From Saccharibacillus endophyticus (GTDB taxonomy: Bacteria > Bacillota > Bacilli > Paenibacillales > Paenibacillaceae), in NCBI RefSeq assembly GCF_013185185.1, contig NZ_JAAZWE010000001.1, positions 186,001 through 250,000 of the forward strand: 64,000 nt of DNA, in the 5' to 3' direction. The position numbers and the translations under genes are program-made. Below, one piece after another: positions 15,923 to 23,080 of the stretch. Position 1 is the first letter of the stretch, and each line of letters starts with the position of its first letter. The notes below the pieces were generated by a model, which searched no databases, was not told where the DNA came from, and was given only the letters and a program-made list of their open reading frames with translations.

Positions 15923-17008
15923 ATGAGTGAATATTTAACTTCTGAAATAGAATTTGATTTTGAAGAACATAAACAAAAAACTATTTTGGAATATTTACAA
16001 CTGCAACCTCAATATGAAGCTTTTAGTTCGTCATTAAAAAGTATTCTAGAACATTGTCTAGAACAAAGTGGAGTTTATTACCATTCAATAGAGGCACGTG
16101 CAAAATCAATTCAAAGTGTTGGAGAAAAAGCAGCTAGGCCATCTAAAAGTGATCCTAATAGACCGAGGTATACTGAACCACTAAAAGAGATTACTGATTT
16201 AGCAGGAGTAAGAATCATCACATTTTTCACAAGTACTCTTCAACAGGTAGATGAGATAATAAAAAGAGAATTTGTTGTGTTAGAACGAAGCGACAAAAGC
16301 GAATTGCTTGATGAAAAGTTGGGCTACTTGAGTATTCATTATCTTGTAACACTCAATCATAATAGAAATAATTTGCTTGAGTATTCAAGGTTTAATCAGC
16401 TAATAGCTGAGATACAAGTTAGAACTATACTGCAACATGCGTGGGCAGAAATTGAACATGACATCCAATATAAATCGGAAGTCGCAATTACAAAATCAAT
16501 AAGGAGACGTTTTACGGATCTAGCAGGCTTACTAGAAATAGCGGATAGAGAATTTCAATCTATTCAAGAAGAAGACGAGAAATCTCGAAATGAATCTCGT
16601 GCAAATGTTCGAGAAGGTCGATTAGCAGAAGTGGAGATTACTCCGGATGCGTTAAAGGAATATCTAAATAAAAAGTTCGGAATTGATGGTCGAATGACTG
16701 ATTTTTCCTATAGGTATTTTGCTTCACATCTTATTGAAATGGGATTTAGTGATTTCAAACAAATAGATGATTGCATTAATGGTCTTGATTCAATTTCTAT
16801 CAGCAGAACAATTTGGGGTCAGAGACAAGGACAGCTTTCTAGATTCGAAGATGCACTTCTAACTGGAATGGGTGAAAACTTTAAAAGATTGCACCCATAT
16901 GCACAAAGGGAGAACAGAGAAGAGTGGTACTCTTTTTGGGATAGTAGATTTAAAAAACTTGAAGAAGCTGGTATTGAGATTGGTAATTATGATCCTAATG
17001 TTTCTTGA
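15923..17008 (+). CDS. RelA/SpoT-domain nucleotide pyrophosphokinase, possible toxSAS (cassette C7)
   Basis: 361 residues, start ATG 15923 after GAGGAGAATG. The RelA/SpoT synthetase core covers about residues 45-215: DLAGVRI (92-98), GYLSIHY (134-140), EIQVRT (163-168), QHAWAEIEHD (171-180). In the G-loop the usual GYRSLH arginine is Leu, which may change activity or substrate. A C-terminal extension of about 140 residues is unlike the housekeeping YwaC-type gene at 4099. Synthetases of this build include toxic (toxSAS/CapRel) enzymes that modify tRNA or make alarmones during phage attack. No antitoxin gene shares the cassette, so any control would be internal. That is inference. Confidence 0.8.
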   Translation: MSEYLTSEIEFDFEEHKQKTILEYLQLQPQYEAFSSSLKSILEHCLEQSGVYYHSIEARAKSIQSVGEKAARPSKSDPNRPRYTEPLKEITDLAGVRIITFFTSTLQQVDEIIKREFVVLERSDKSELLDEKLGYLSIHYLVTLNHNRNNLLEYSRFNQLIAEIQVRTILQHAWAEIEHDIQYKSEVAITKSIRRRFTDLAGLLEIADREFQSIQEEDEKSRNESRANVREGRLAEVEITPDALKEYLNKKFGIDGRMTDFSYRYFASHLIEMGFSDFKQIDDCINGLDSISISRTIWGQRQGQLSRFEDALLTGMGENFKRLHPYAQRENREEWYSFWDSRFKKLEEAGIEIGNYDPNVS

Positions 17009-17046
17009 GTTATCAAGCATACTCGAAGGCGATACTAGCATCAGAT

Positions 17047-17134
17047 AACATAATATTCACGTTGCGGGCATCCGCCCTGGGTCCGGCATTCGCCGGACAC
17101 CCAGCATACGCTGGGTCGTGAATACAGGAACGTT
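17047..17134 (+). repeat. Array repeat E7 (attC-like, 88 bp)
   Basis: The arms are GGGC/GCCC, TCCGGC/GCCGGA and ACCCAGC/GCTGGGT. Arm C differs from E1 on both sides yet still pairs perfectly. Confidence 0.85.
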
Positions 17135-17498
17135 ATACGTAATTACGAAGGGCTGATTAAGAGCATTTTAGTGACAATCTTTTCTTGAATGACGAGCCCT
17201 TCGATCGGCTCGAAGAAGATGAATTGGAAAAGTAAAAGGTGAAATCAAAAAACAGATAAGAAATGGATAAAAGTAAAAGTGAATTTGGATTTAAGAACGA
17301 TTGAAAGAAGAAGCGGAATCAAAGAGGTAAACGCCTCGGAGGGAAAGCCTTTCAAACCAAGCAAAATTCAAAACGAAAACAGTGGGAAATGACATTTTAA
17401 AAATAGGTAACACCGAATAAATAGAATAGAACTGAGTGAAGCATTAAAGATAAGAACGATTTTATGTAGCAGACTCAAAGAAGATCGTAACTACGTAT
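17135..17498 (+). other. Cassette C8 without an evident gene, relative of C5
   Basis: It aligns with C5 over its whole length with many substitutions and small gaps, including the first ~36 bases and a GAGGTAAACGCCTCGGAGGG block. It preserves the short peptide NDEPFDRLEEDELEK. The ends pair at 16 of 17 positions (GTTATACGTA.TTACGA). No long frame is present. Confidence 0.6.
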
Positions 17499-17586
17499 AA
17501 CATAATATTCACGCTGCGGACATTCGTCCTTGATCCGGCATACGCCGGATACTCGACAGTGGTCGAGCCGTGAATACAGGAACGTT
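17499..17586 (+). repeat. Array repeat E8 (attC-like, 88 bp)
   Basis: Arms A (GGAC/GTCC) and B (TCCGGC/GCCGGA) are intact. Arm C has a different loop (CTCGAC AGTG GTCGAG). Confidence 0.83.
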
Positions 17587-17691
17587 ATACGTAATACCGG
17601 AAAAACATATTTAAAAACTAGACCAGACAAAGAGTTAATCGATTTAACATTTTGCGTTATACTGTGAAGTAAGAATAGGAGGCGATTCCTC

Positions 17692-17865
17692 ATGAGCCTG
17701 GAACAAAAATTGATTAACGACTTTTTATCTTTACCCCAAGAAAAACAAATGGAAGTCATTGATTTCGTAGAATTTCTAAAAACGAAAAATGCATCTCAAA
17801 CAGAAGCTATGATGGACGACATCATTAACGAGAATTTAGAAGCGCTTAAAGAACTCGCCAAATGA
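17692..17865 (+). CDS. Antitoxin of a Doc-type toxin-antitoxin pair (cassette C9)
   Basis: 57 codons, ATG 17692 after AGGAGGCGATTCC. The protein begins SLEQKLINDFLSLPQEKQ and continues with EVIDFVEFLKTK, the pattern of DUF2281/VapB-like small antitoxins; the acidic C-terminal helix (ENLEALKELAK) would wrap the toxin. The stop overlaps the toxin start (ATGA), so the two are co-translated, and such antitoxins usually repress their own promoter. The short length fits the family. It shares one cassette with the toxin. Confidence 0.75.
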   Translation: MSLEQKLINDFLSLPQEKQMEVIDFVEFLKTKNASQTEAMMDDIINENLEALKELAK

Positions 17866-18239
17866 AATCGATTACGATTGACCAATTGCTGGTCTATCAT
17901 CAAAAGATCATGAAAGTAACCGGTGGAGCAGATGGAGTTAGAGATCAAGGATTGCTAGAAAGCGCATTGGGTAAAGCTGAACAGACCTTTGATGGTGAAG
18001 AGTTGTATCCAGGTCTAACAAGGAAAGTTTCTGTCGTGACTTTCTCCTTAATCAAAAACCATGGATTCGTGGATGGAAATAAACGTATTGGAGTAGCCGT
18101 TATGCTACTTTTACTTCGATTAAATGGATATTCTATTCGATATAGCCAAGATGAACTCGTTCAATTAGGATTGGGAACAGCAGAAGGAAAATTAAATGAA
18201 AAAGATATTGAGGAATGGATAATAAGGCATCGAGAATGA
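17862..18239 (+). CDS. doc: Doc/Fic-family toxin (cassette C9)
   Basis: 125 residues, the size of Doc (death-on-curing) toxins, which phosphorylate elongation factor Tu and stop translation. The Fic-type active-site motif HGFVDGNKR (about 67-75) matches the Doc form H-x-F-x-[DN]-[GA]-N-K-R. The N-terminus, ITIDQLLVYHQKIMKVTGG, is typical of Doc. It overlaps its antitoxin by four bases. Toxin-antitoxin pairs are frequent in long integron arrays, where they hinder loss of the array. Cassette ends GTTATACGTA and TACGTCTAAC differ at one position. Confidence 0.88.
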   Translation: MKSITIDQLLVYHQKIMKVTGGADGVRDQGLLESALGKAEQTFDGEELYPGLTRKVSVVTFSLIKNHGFVDGNKRIGVAVMLLLLRLNGYSIRYSQDELVQLGLGTAEGKLNEKDIEEWIIRHRE

Positions 18240-18297
18240 AGCTCGGTGTCTTATTCTATATCTTCTTGAATATTCAAGGAAGACCGGTACTACGTCT

Positions 18298-18385
18298 AAC
18301 ATCATATTCACGCTGCGGACATTCGTCCTTGGTCCGGCATACGCCGGACACCCGACATGCGTCGGTTCGTGAATACAGGAACGTT
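18298..18385 (+). repeat. Array repeat E9 (attC-like, 88 bp)
   Basis: The arms are GGAC/GTCC, TCCGGC/GCCGGA and CCGAC/GTCGG. The left linker is ATCA in place of ATAA. Confidence 0.83.
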
Positions 18386-18426
18386 ATCTGAAACAACCAT
18401 AATAGCTTATATTTTGGAGGTTACTC

Positions 18427-18885
18427 ATGGCAGTATGGGATTACCAAGTCATTTTATATCCTCAAGATAATAAAGCGATTATGACAGAGGAAGGCATTGA
18501 TTTTGTAGGGATTCATGAATTTTCTTTTGATCAGATTGTTGAACAATTAGTATCAACAGGGAAGGTAAAGAAAGGCTCGGTACAAAGGCAATGGAATTCG
18601 TTTGCTGAAGATTGTTACTACATTTATAAGGATAGAACAAGTTTAATAGAAATTGAAATTAATGATGGAGTTAAAGAGGAGCAGGTTAGGACGCTATCGC
18701 TACGAACAAACATATATAAACCTGAGGGAGATATAAAATCACTAATTACACTGGCAAAGATGCTGAGTATTGAATTAGCTCTATCTATATGGGATATGAG
18801 ACTAAAAAGTATAGTGGATAAAGAAGATGAAGAAAGCTTGCAAAGAACAATTCAAAATTATAATTCATACAAACAAAGATCGTAA
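18427..18885 (+). CDS. Uncharacterised protein (cassette C10)
   Basis: 152 residues, ATG 18427 after TTGGAGG. No family recognised. It is a soluble alpha/beta protein with an early hydrophobic strand (YQVILYP), a central IEIEIND strand and a helical C-terminus. Size and composition resemble immunity-type proteins, but no toxin gene is adjacent. Cassette ends GTTATCTGA..CAACCAT pair at 16 of 18 positions with the end before E10. Confidence 0.68.
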   Translation: MAVWDYQVILYPQDNKAIMTEEGIDFVGIHEFSFDQIVEQLVSTGKVKKGSVQRQWNSFAEDCYYIYKDRTSLIEIEINDGVKEEQVRTLSLRTNIYKPEGDIKSLITLAKMLSIELALSIWDMRLKSIVDKEDEESLQRTIQNYNSYKQRS

Positions 18886-18914
18886 GTATTTCAGGAAGCA
18901 TGGTTGAATCAGAT

Positions 18915-18984
18915 AACATAATATTCATGCTGCGGGCATTCGCCAGACACCCGACATACGTCGGGTCATGAATACAGGAACGTT
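18915..18984 (+). repeat. Array repeat E10 (attC-like, shortened to 70 bp)
   Basis: Arms A and B are fused by a deletion. Arm C (ACCCGAC/GTCGGGT) is perfect. The outer stem changed on both sides (TATTCATG/CATGAATA), a compensatory change. Confidence 0.8.
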
Positions 18985-19020
18985 ATCGGACATACCAAAA
19001 AGCATAGAGGAGAAATTAAT

Positions 19021-19326
19021 ATAAATTTCAATATAGAGATTACTGATAAAGATGAGATTGAAACCTTTTATTCCCTACTGGTTTTGGGCTGCATAACAGC
19101 TATACGAGAAGATCTTCTGACTTGGGATCAAGTAGAAGAGCGGTTATTCAGTCCGAACACTTTAACAAAAATAGAAGAACTAAATCTTCACTCCACCCTC
19201 ATCGAAATCACAAATCAAGGAATAATGGAACTGAATTTGCTTCAAAGATTAAATGCAATAGAATATGAAAAATCGATGGATGAAATAGAAAATCTTTTGA
19301 AGACATTTATAAAAGAACAAAAATAA
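19021..19326 (+). CDS. Small uncharacterised protein with probable ATA start (cassette C11)
   Basis: The only strong ribosome site, AGAGGAG (19006-19012), is eight bases before an ATA codon at 19021 and two before an ATT at 19015. No ATG, GTG or TTG occurs before the TTG at 19084. Starting at ATA gives 101 residues (INFNIEITDKDEIETFYSLL as visible N-terminus), a coherent helical acidic protein; starting at TTG would discard the hydrophobic first helix. Either a rare start codon is used or a former ATG mutated to ATA and the gene is failing. The family is not recognised. Confidence 0.5.
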   Translation: MNFNIEITDKDEIETFYSLLVLGCITAIREDLLTWDQVEERLFSPNTLTKIEELNLHSTLIEITNQGIMELNLLQRLNAIEYEKSMDEIENLLKTFIKEQK

Positions 19327-19404
19327 GTGAAGGGGAATGGAAACATTGGATTAAATAAGATCGAGAAAAACTGAATGCAATTCGAGAAGAATGGTACGTC
19401 ACAT

Positions 19405-19477
19405 AACATAATATTCACGCTGCGGGCATTCGCCGGATACCCAGCATACGTTGTTGGATCGTGAATACAGGAACGTT
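19405..19477 (+). repeat. Array repeat E11 (attC-like, 73 bp)
   Basis: Arms A and B are fused as in E10. Arm C is damaged (CCCAGC against GTTGTTGG). The outer stem TATTCACG with CGTGAATA is intact. Confidence 0.78.
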
Positions 19478-19526
19478 ATCGGAAATCATCGCAAAGGATT
19501 AAATTCTATTTTCAAGAAGGGGACAT

Positions 19527-20108
19527 ATGAATAACCTTATAAGCGAATTGTTAGCATCCAATAAATCTAATCGATTAATAATTGGGTTAGATGGATTAAG
19601 CCGATCCGGAAAAACGACATATGTGAAATCATTAATCAACGAGTTGAATCAAACCAAGAATAAAAATTGCGTTTTTCATCTTGATGATCATATAGAGCCG
19701 AGGAGCAAAAGATATAATACAGGAAATGAAGAATGGCGTGAATATTATTATCTTCAATGGAATGTTGAATACTTGAGAGAAGAGTTATTTGAAAAATTAC
19801 ATGAAGAGAATGAGATCAGTATTTTTTACTATGAATTCGAGTTTGATAGGCAATTATTGAAAAGAGTAAAAATTCCTAAACAATGTGTAATAATTATAGA
19901 AGGAGTATTTATACAACGGTCTGAGTGGCGAAATTATCTAGATTATGTAATTTATTTAGATTGCCCAAGAGAAACTCGATTCTTACGTGAAGGAAAGAAT
20001 ACAAGGGAAAATACTCAAAAGTTTAAAGATAGGTATTGGAAAGCAGAGGATTTCTATTTGGAAACAATAAAGCCGCAAGATATAGCCAATATTACAATAA
20101 AGAATTAG
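19527..20108 (+). CDS. Uridine-kinase-like P-loop kinase (cassette C12)
   Basis: 193 residues. The Walker A loop GLDGLSRSGKTT (20-31) is followed by the acceptor-side LDDHIEPR (about 52-59) and a strand VIIIEGVFIQR (about 122-132), the layout of uridine/pantothenate-kinase-like NTPases. VIYLDCPRETRFLRE precedes the lid region. It likely phosphorylates a nucleoside or related metabolite in the cytosol. ATG 19527 follows AAGAAGGGG. The gene is intact; the IS110 element lies downstream in the same cassette, at the cassette's recombination end. Confidence 0.82.
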   Translation: MNNLISELLASNKSNRLIIGLDGLSRSGKTTYVKSLINELNQTKNKNCVFHLDDHIEPRSKRYNTGNEEWREYYYLQWNVEYLREELFEKLHEENEISIFYYEFEFDRQLLKRVKIPKQCVIIIEGVFIQRSEWRNYLDYVIYLDCPRETRFLREGKNTRENTQKFKDRYWKAEDFYLETIKPQDIANITIKN

Positions 20109-20207
20109 AGCAAGTTTGATTGTAGTTCGAAGAAGTCGCTGACATCCTATAAACCAGCTAATCAAAGTCAAGTCTTTCATAAAAAATCGTTGAGCTGTGT
20201 AAAGTGC

Positions 20208-21416
20208 TTAATGAGCTTGAAAGGCCGATCCGGAGTTCCACATGCCAAAAATAATGCGTAAAAGCTTATGTGAAGTCGCCACAATCGCGACTTTTGCCGG
20301 TTTGCCTTCGTCCCGTTTTTGCTGATAAAATTGAAAGAGAATCGAATTTCTCGGACCGTGAACCTTCTTTGAAATGCCGGCTACCGTCGCTTGATAAAGC
20401 GCCGTTCGAAGGTACGAAGAGCCCCGTTTCGAGATTCGATTCTTCTTGGATTTGAAGGTTCCCGATTCGTGAACAGCGGAGTCTAGCCCGGCAAAAGCTG
20501 TCAGCTGTTTCACGGAAGGGAACCTTTTTATATCTCCGATTTCAGCAATAAGCATGGCGGCTGTTAAGAGGCCTACACCTGGAATCGTGCGAAGCAGAGC
20601 ATAGGTTTCAATCGATTCAGCGAGGGATTGCATCGCTTGTAAAAGCTCATCGATGCAATCCTGATACGTTTGTAGAAGGTGGATATAGTGCTTGAGAACT
20701 TCCTTTTGAGCCTCGATTCCATGAAGATCCGGCAGGCTCTGTCTGGCAATTTCAAGTAGCTGCTGGCGCTTGGTTTCGTTCCAAGCTCGACCCCGACGGT
20801 TGCGTAGCAGCAGGTTCAAAACCTCTTCTGGATCTGCGGATAGAAGCTCGGCAGGCGTAGGAAAACGAGAGAGAAGCTCCAAGGAAGTGCGGTTACAGAC
20901 CTTTTGAAACGCTTGATCGTATCCGGGAAAAAGGAGATCCAAAACGGCGCGAAAATGAATCTGCGTCTGGCCGTATAAGGCCGTCCAATGTTGATATTGT
21001 CGGCCGATCACGCGGAGCTGCTGAACGTTCTCATTCAACTGGACGTGAGGCTGAGGATCTTGCAAGTAAAAAACGTGGGCAATCCGTATCGCATCGATGG
21101 GATCGGTTTTGACCTTGCGTACCGCCTTTTGTTTCAGTTGGTGAGTCAATAACGGATTTAGCAGAACGACCAAATAACCTTGGGAAGAAAAGAAGGAAGC
21201 CAGAGGCTTGGAATAGTTCCCCGTGGCTTCAAGAACGACTTTGGGTTCTTGGCCGGAAACGGATTTCAACTCCTTCAGAACAGCTAGAACTTGTTGAAGA
21301 CCTTCTTGGGAATGATAAAATGTAAACGGTTTATACAGACAATTGTGGTAGGAAAGAAAAGCAACAGCTACGCTTTTACCTTTAGCAACGTCAATGCTGA
21401 GAACCGGTTGATTCAT
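20208..21416 (-). CDS. IS110-family transposase (DEDD recombinase)
   Basis: 402 residues from the ATG at 21414-21416, which follows AAAGGAGG by five bases; an upstream in-frame ATG lacks a site. The N-terminal RuvC-like DEDD domain shows SIDVAKGK, LEATGNYS and KTDPIDAIRIA. A helical linker follows, and then the C-terminal Transposase_20 domain with the serine region (TIPGVGLLTAAMLIAEIGDI, TAFAGLDSAVHESG, KRGSSYLRTALYQ). It is full length and apparently intact. IS110 enzymes are guided by a bridge RNA encoded beside the gene. Confidence 0.93.
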   Translation of the reverse strand: MNQPVLSIDVAKGKSVAVAFLSYHNCLYKPFTFYHSQEGLQQVLAVLKELKSVSGQEPKVVLEATGNYSKPLASFFSSQGYLVVLLNPLLTHQLKQKAVRKVKTDPIDAIRIAHVFYLQDPQPHVQLNENVQQLRVIGRQYQHWTALYGQTQIHFRAVLDLLFPGYDQAFQKVCNRTSLELLSRFPTPAELLSADPEEVLNLLLRNRRGRAWNETKRQQLLEIARQSLPDLHGIEAQKEVLKHYIHLLQTYQDCIDELLQAMQSLAESIETYALLRTIPGVGLLTAAMLIAEIGDIKRFPSVKQLTAFAGLDSAVHESGTFKSKKNRISKRGSSYLRTALYQATVAGISKKVHGPRNSILFQFYQQKRDEGKPAKVAIVATSHKLLRIIFGMWNSGSAFQAH

Positions 21417-21459
21417 GAGGACCTCCTTTAATTTCACTGGAGCCGGCACTTTCATTCTC

Positions 21460-21643
21460 CACAGGTTGGCACGGTGATACGGGCTCTAGGCCCAACCAGC
21501 TAAATCGGGGTATGAACAAAAGGCGAGGAGCTATAACACTTTATAAGACGGGATCGGTGTCCCAACAAAACATGCGTTATTTTGCCCAGTGTTTCCTCCA
21601 GTATAAAGAAAAAGTTCATCCCCAAACGAGCTGGGGATGAACT
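21460..21643 (-). ncRNA. Candidate bridge RNA of the IS110 element
   Basis: Read on the minus strand from the element's 5' end. First comes a hairpin with 11-bp arms (21613-21643), then TGTTATAG (21531-21538), identical to the reconstructed target TGTTATAG. Next comes a segment containing ATACC (complement of the left end GGTAT) and TTAGCTGGT (21495-21503, identical to the right end at 20154-20162). Hairpin, target segment, donor segment is the order known for IS110 bridge RNAs such as that of IS621. The 3' limit is a guess, and no left-target guide was found. Confidence 0.5.
21613..21643 (-). terminator. Strong hairpin at the IS110 5' end
   Basis: AGTTCATCCCC (21613-21623) pairs with GGGGATGAACT (21633-21643). 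On the minus strand a TTTTTC run follows. It may block read-through into the transposase gene and may also be the 5' stem-loop of the bridge RNA. Confidence 0.6.
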
Positions 21644-21652
21644 GAGAATACC

Positions 21653-21740
21653 AACATAATATTCACGCTGCGGGCATACGCCTTTGATCCGGCATTCGCT
21701 GGACACCCGACATCCGTCGGGTCGTTAATACAGGAACGTT
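21653..21740 (+). repeat. Array repeat E12 (attC-like, 88 bp)
   Basis: Complete apart from its displaced left flank, which lies on the far side of the IS110 element at 20136-20153. The arms are GGGC/GCCT, TCCGGC/GCTGGA and ACCCGAC/GTCGGGT. The right stem has one change (CGTTAATA). Confidence 0.8.
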
Positions 21741-21814
21741 AAGTGAAATTCCAGTGAGAGTTATAGGCTTATGAAATGATATAATATAACCATCAAAAAA
21801 GAGGAGGGACAAAG

Positions 21815-22057
21815 ATGAAGTGGCAAGAAGTTCAACAGATCTTTCCGAATCAATTTGTGAAATTCGAAGTTCTTCATTCAGAAGAAACCGATCATCAAGA
21901 GATCATTGATGATGTAGCGGTAATTGGTCCGATCAGTGATAAAGAAGCGACTCGTGAATTATTGAATAGCCGAGATAAAACGCTAGTTTATCATACTTCC
22001 AAAGATCAAGTCGTAGTGAAGGTACGGAAAAATATCGGGTTAAGGAGAAGTCTTTAA
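21815..22057 (+). CDS. Small uncharacterised protein, partner of retropepsin-like gene (cassette C13)
   Basis: 80 residues, ATG 21815 after GAGGAGGGAC. The wording KWQEVQQIFPNQFVKFEVL, the central DDVAVIGPI and the late LVYHTSKDQVVV recall a small conserved protein that in Bacillales often precedes a retropepsin-like aspartic protease gene. That is the arrangement here: its TAA is directly followed by the ATG of the protease-like frame (TAAATG). It probably serves as a partner or regulator of that protein. No membrane segment is seen. Confidence 0.72.
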   Translation: MKWQEVQQIFPNQFVKFEVLHSEETDHQEIIDDVAVIGPISDKEATRELLNSRDKTLVYHTSKDQVVVKVRKNIGLRRSL

Positions 22058-22435
22058 ATGAATATCGAATATCGAGACGGACTGTTATTTACGGAAATAA
22101 CAGTCCATTTTAATAAGCAACAGAAAGTCATATCGAACATCGTGATCGATACAGGAGCCAGTCACAGCTTAATTTCATAAGATGAAGTGGACAAGATCGG
22201 GATACAAGTGGACATGGACGATGAAATCACAACCAGTTACAGGATCGGAGGTAAAGAGCATGCCTTTAGTAAGAAAATTGAGGCCATACAAGTAGGGGGT
22301 TTTATTTTAAAAGATGTATACATAGACTTTACTTCATTCAAATATCACAACATTAACGGACTTTTGGGGCTTGATGTACTGACTGAAAGGGAATTTAATA
22401 TTGATCTAAAAGCATTTAAATTACTTCGTTCATAA
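22058..22435 (+). pseudogene. Retropepsin-like aspartic protease interrupted by one stop codon (cassette C13)
   Basis: 126 codons in one frame. The first half has the active-site motif IVIDTGASHSLIS (about 29-41), immediately followed by an in-frame TAA at 22178-22180. The second half, DEVDKIGIQ through the flap-like region to LLGLDVL (about 107-113), continues without shift. One base change (for instance CAA to TAA) explains it. Single-domain bacterial retropepsins of this size exist and act as dimers. Sequencing error or stop read-through are alternatives. Confidence 0.75.
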
Positions 22436-22484
22436 GAGATTAAGAAATTGAGTGAGTGATTCGATGAAGACTGGAACATGACTT

Positions 22485-22572
22485 GACAATATATGCACCC
22501 TGCGGGCATACGCCCTAGGTCTGCCATTCTCCATACACTCGACAGTCGTCGGGTCGTGAATACGGGAACGTT
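22485..22572 (+). repeat. Array repeat E13 (degenerate attC-like, 88 bp)
   Basis: The opening AAC is GAC and the left stem is altered (TATGCACC). Arm B is damaged. Even so, the upstream flank still pairs with the cassette start at 21738 at 14 of 18 positions. Confidence 0.7.
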
Positions 22573-22630
22573 ATAGGAAAGATCGAAAACCAAAAAAATA
22601 GAGTCATTCAAGTTGAATGACTACAAGTTT

Positions 22631-22921
22631 TCATTGTCTATTAAATTTTTCGAACTCGGATTCCGAACGAAAGATTCGTTTATTCAAAGAAGCAACCTCA
22701 GAATCTTTGTCCGTAAAGTTATGATGGATTTTTTCTAAGAGAGCAAAGATATCTTTAGGTTGTCCGTTCTCTAGGCGAACAGTAGATTGATAAATACTAT
22801 GAATTTGAATAGACATTTGTTTTTGGTTCTGATCCAAAAGTATTTGATTTTGATTTAATTGTTGAACATCTTGTCTAAGGGCTTGAAGTTCTTGAAGGAT
22901 CTGATTAAGAGTTTCTTCCAT
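22631..22921 (-). CDS. Coiled-coil protein encoded antisense in cassette C14
   Basis: 96 residues from the ATG at 22919-22921, which follows AAGAAAGGTGGG on the minus strand; a GTG four codons earlier is too close to that site. The first 50 residues are a heptad-rich, Gln/Asn/Leu coiled coil (TLNQILQELQALRQDVQQLN), followed by a charged helix. It is the only cassette gene opposite to the array direction, so it must carry its own promoter. Small coiled-coil proteins like this occur near phage and mobile DNA; function unknown. Confidence 0.65.
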   Translation of the reverse strand: MEETLNQILQELQALRQDVQQLNQNQILLDQNQKQMSIQIHSIYQSTVRLENGQPKDIFALLEKIHHNFTDKDSEVASLNKRIFRSESEFEKFNRQ

Positions 22922-23080
22922 AAACCATCCCACCTTTCTTAATGATGATTATAATACGGATACAGAGATTGAAAATAAAAGAAAATTGAAAGACGAGATA
23001 AGAGAAATTGTGTAGGAACTTAAACCTTATAGAATGATAAGGACGTGTAGGAAATTTCGAAGAAGAACGATCCATCCTAT

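Larger units (their letters stand above)
20154..21654 (-). mobile_element. IS110-family insertion sequence
   Basis: The element is about 1.5 kb including one copy of a 2-bp AA core. The left flank ends CATCCTATAA (to 20153) and the right flank begins AACATAATATTC (21653). Fusing them over the shared AA regenerates TATAACATAATATTC, the normal opening of an array repeat, and restores the end complementary to the cassette start. So the element entered exactly at the AAC of E12. It has no terminal inverted repeats, as expected for IS110. Confidence 0.8.
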
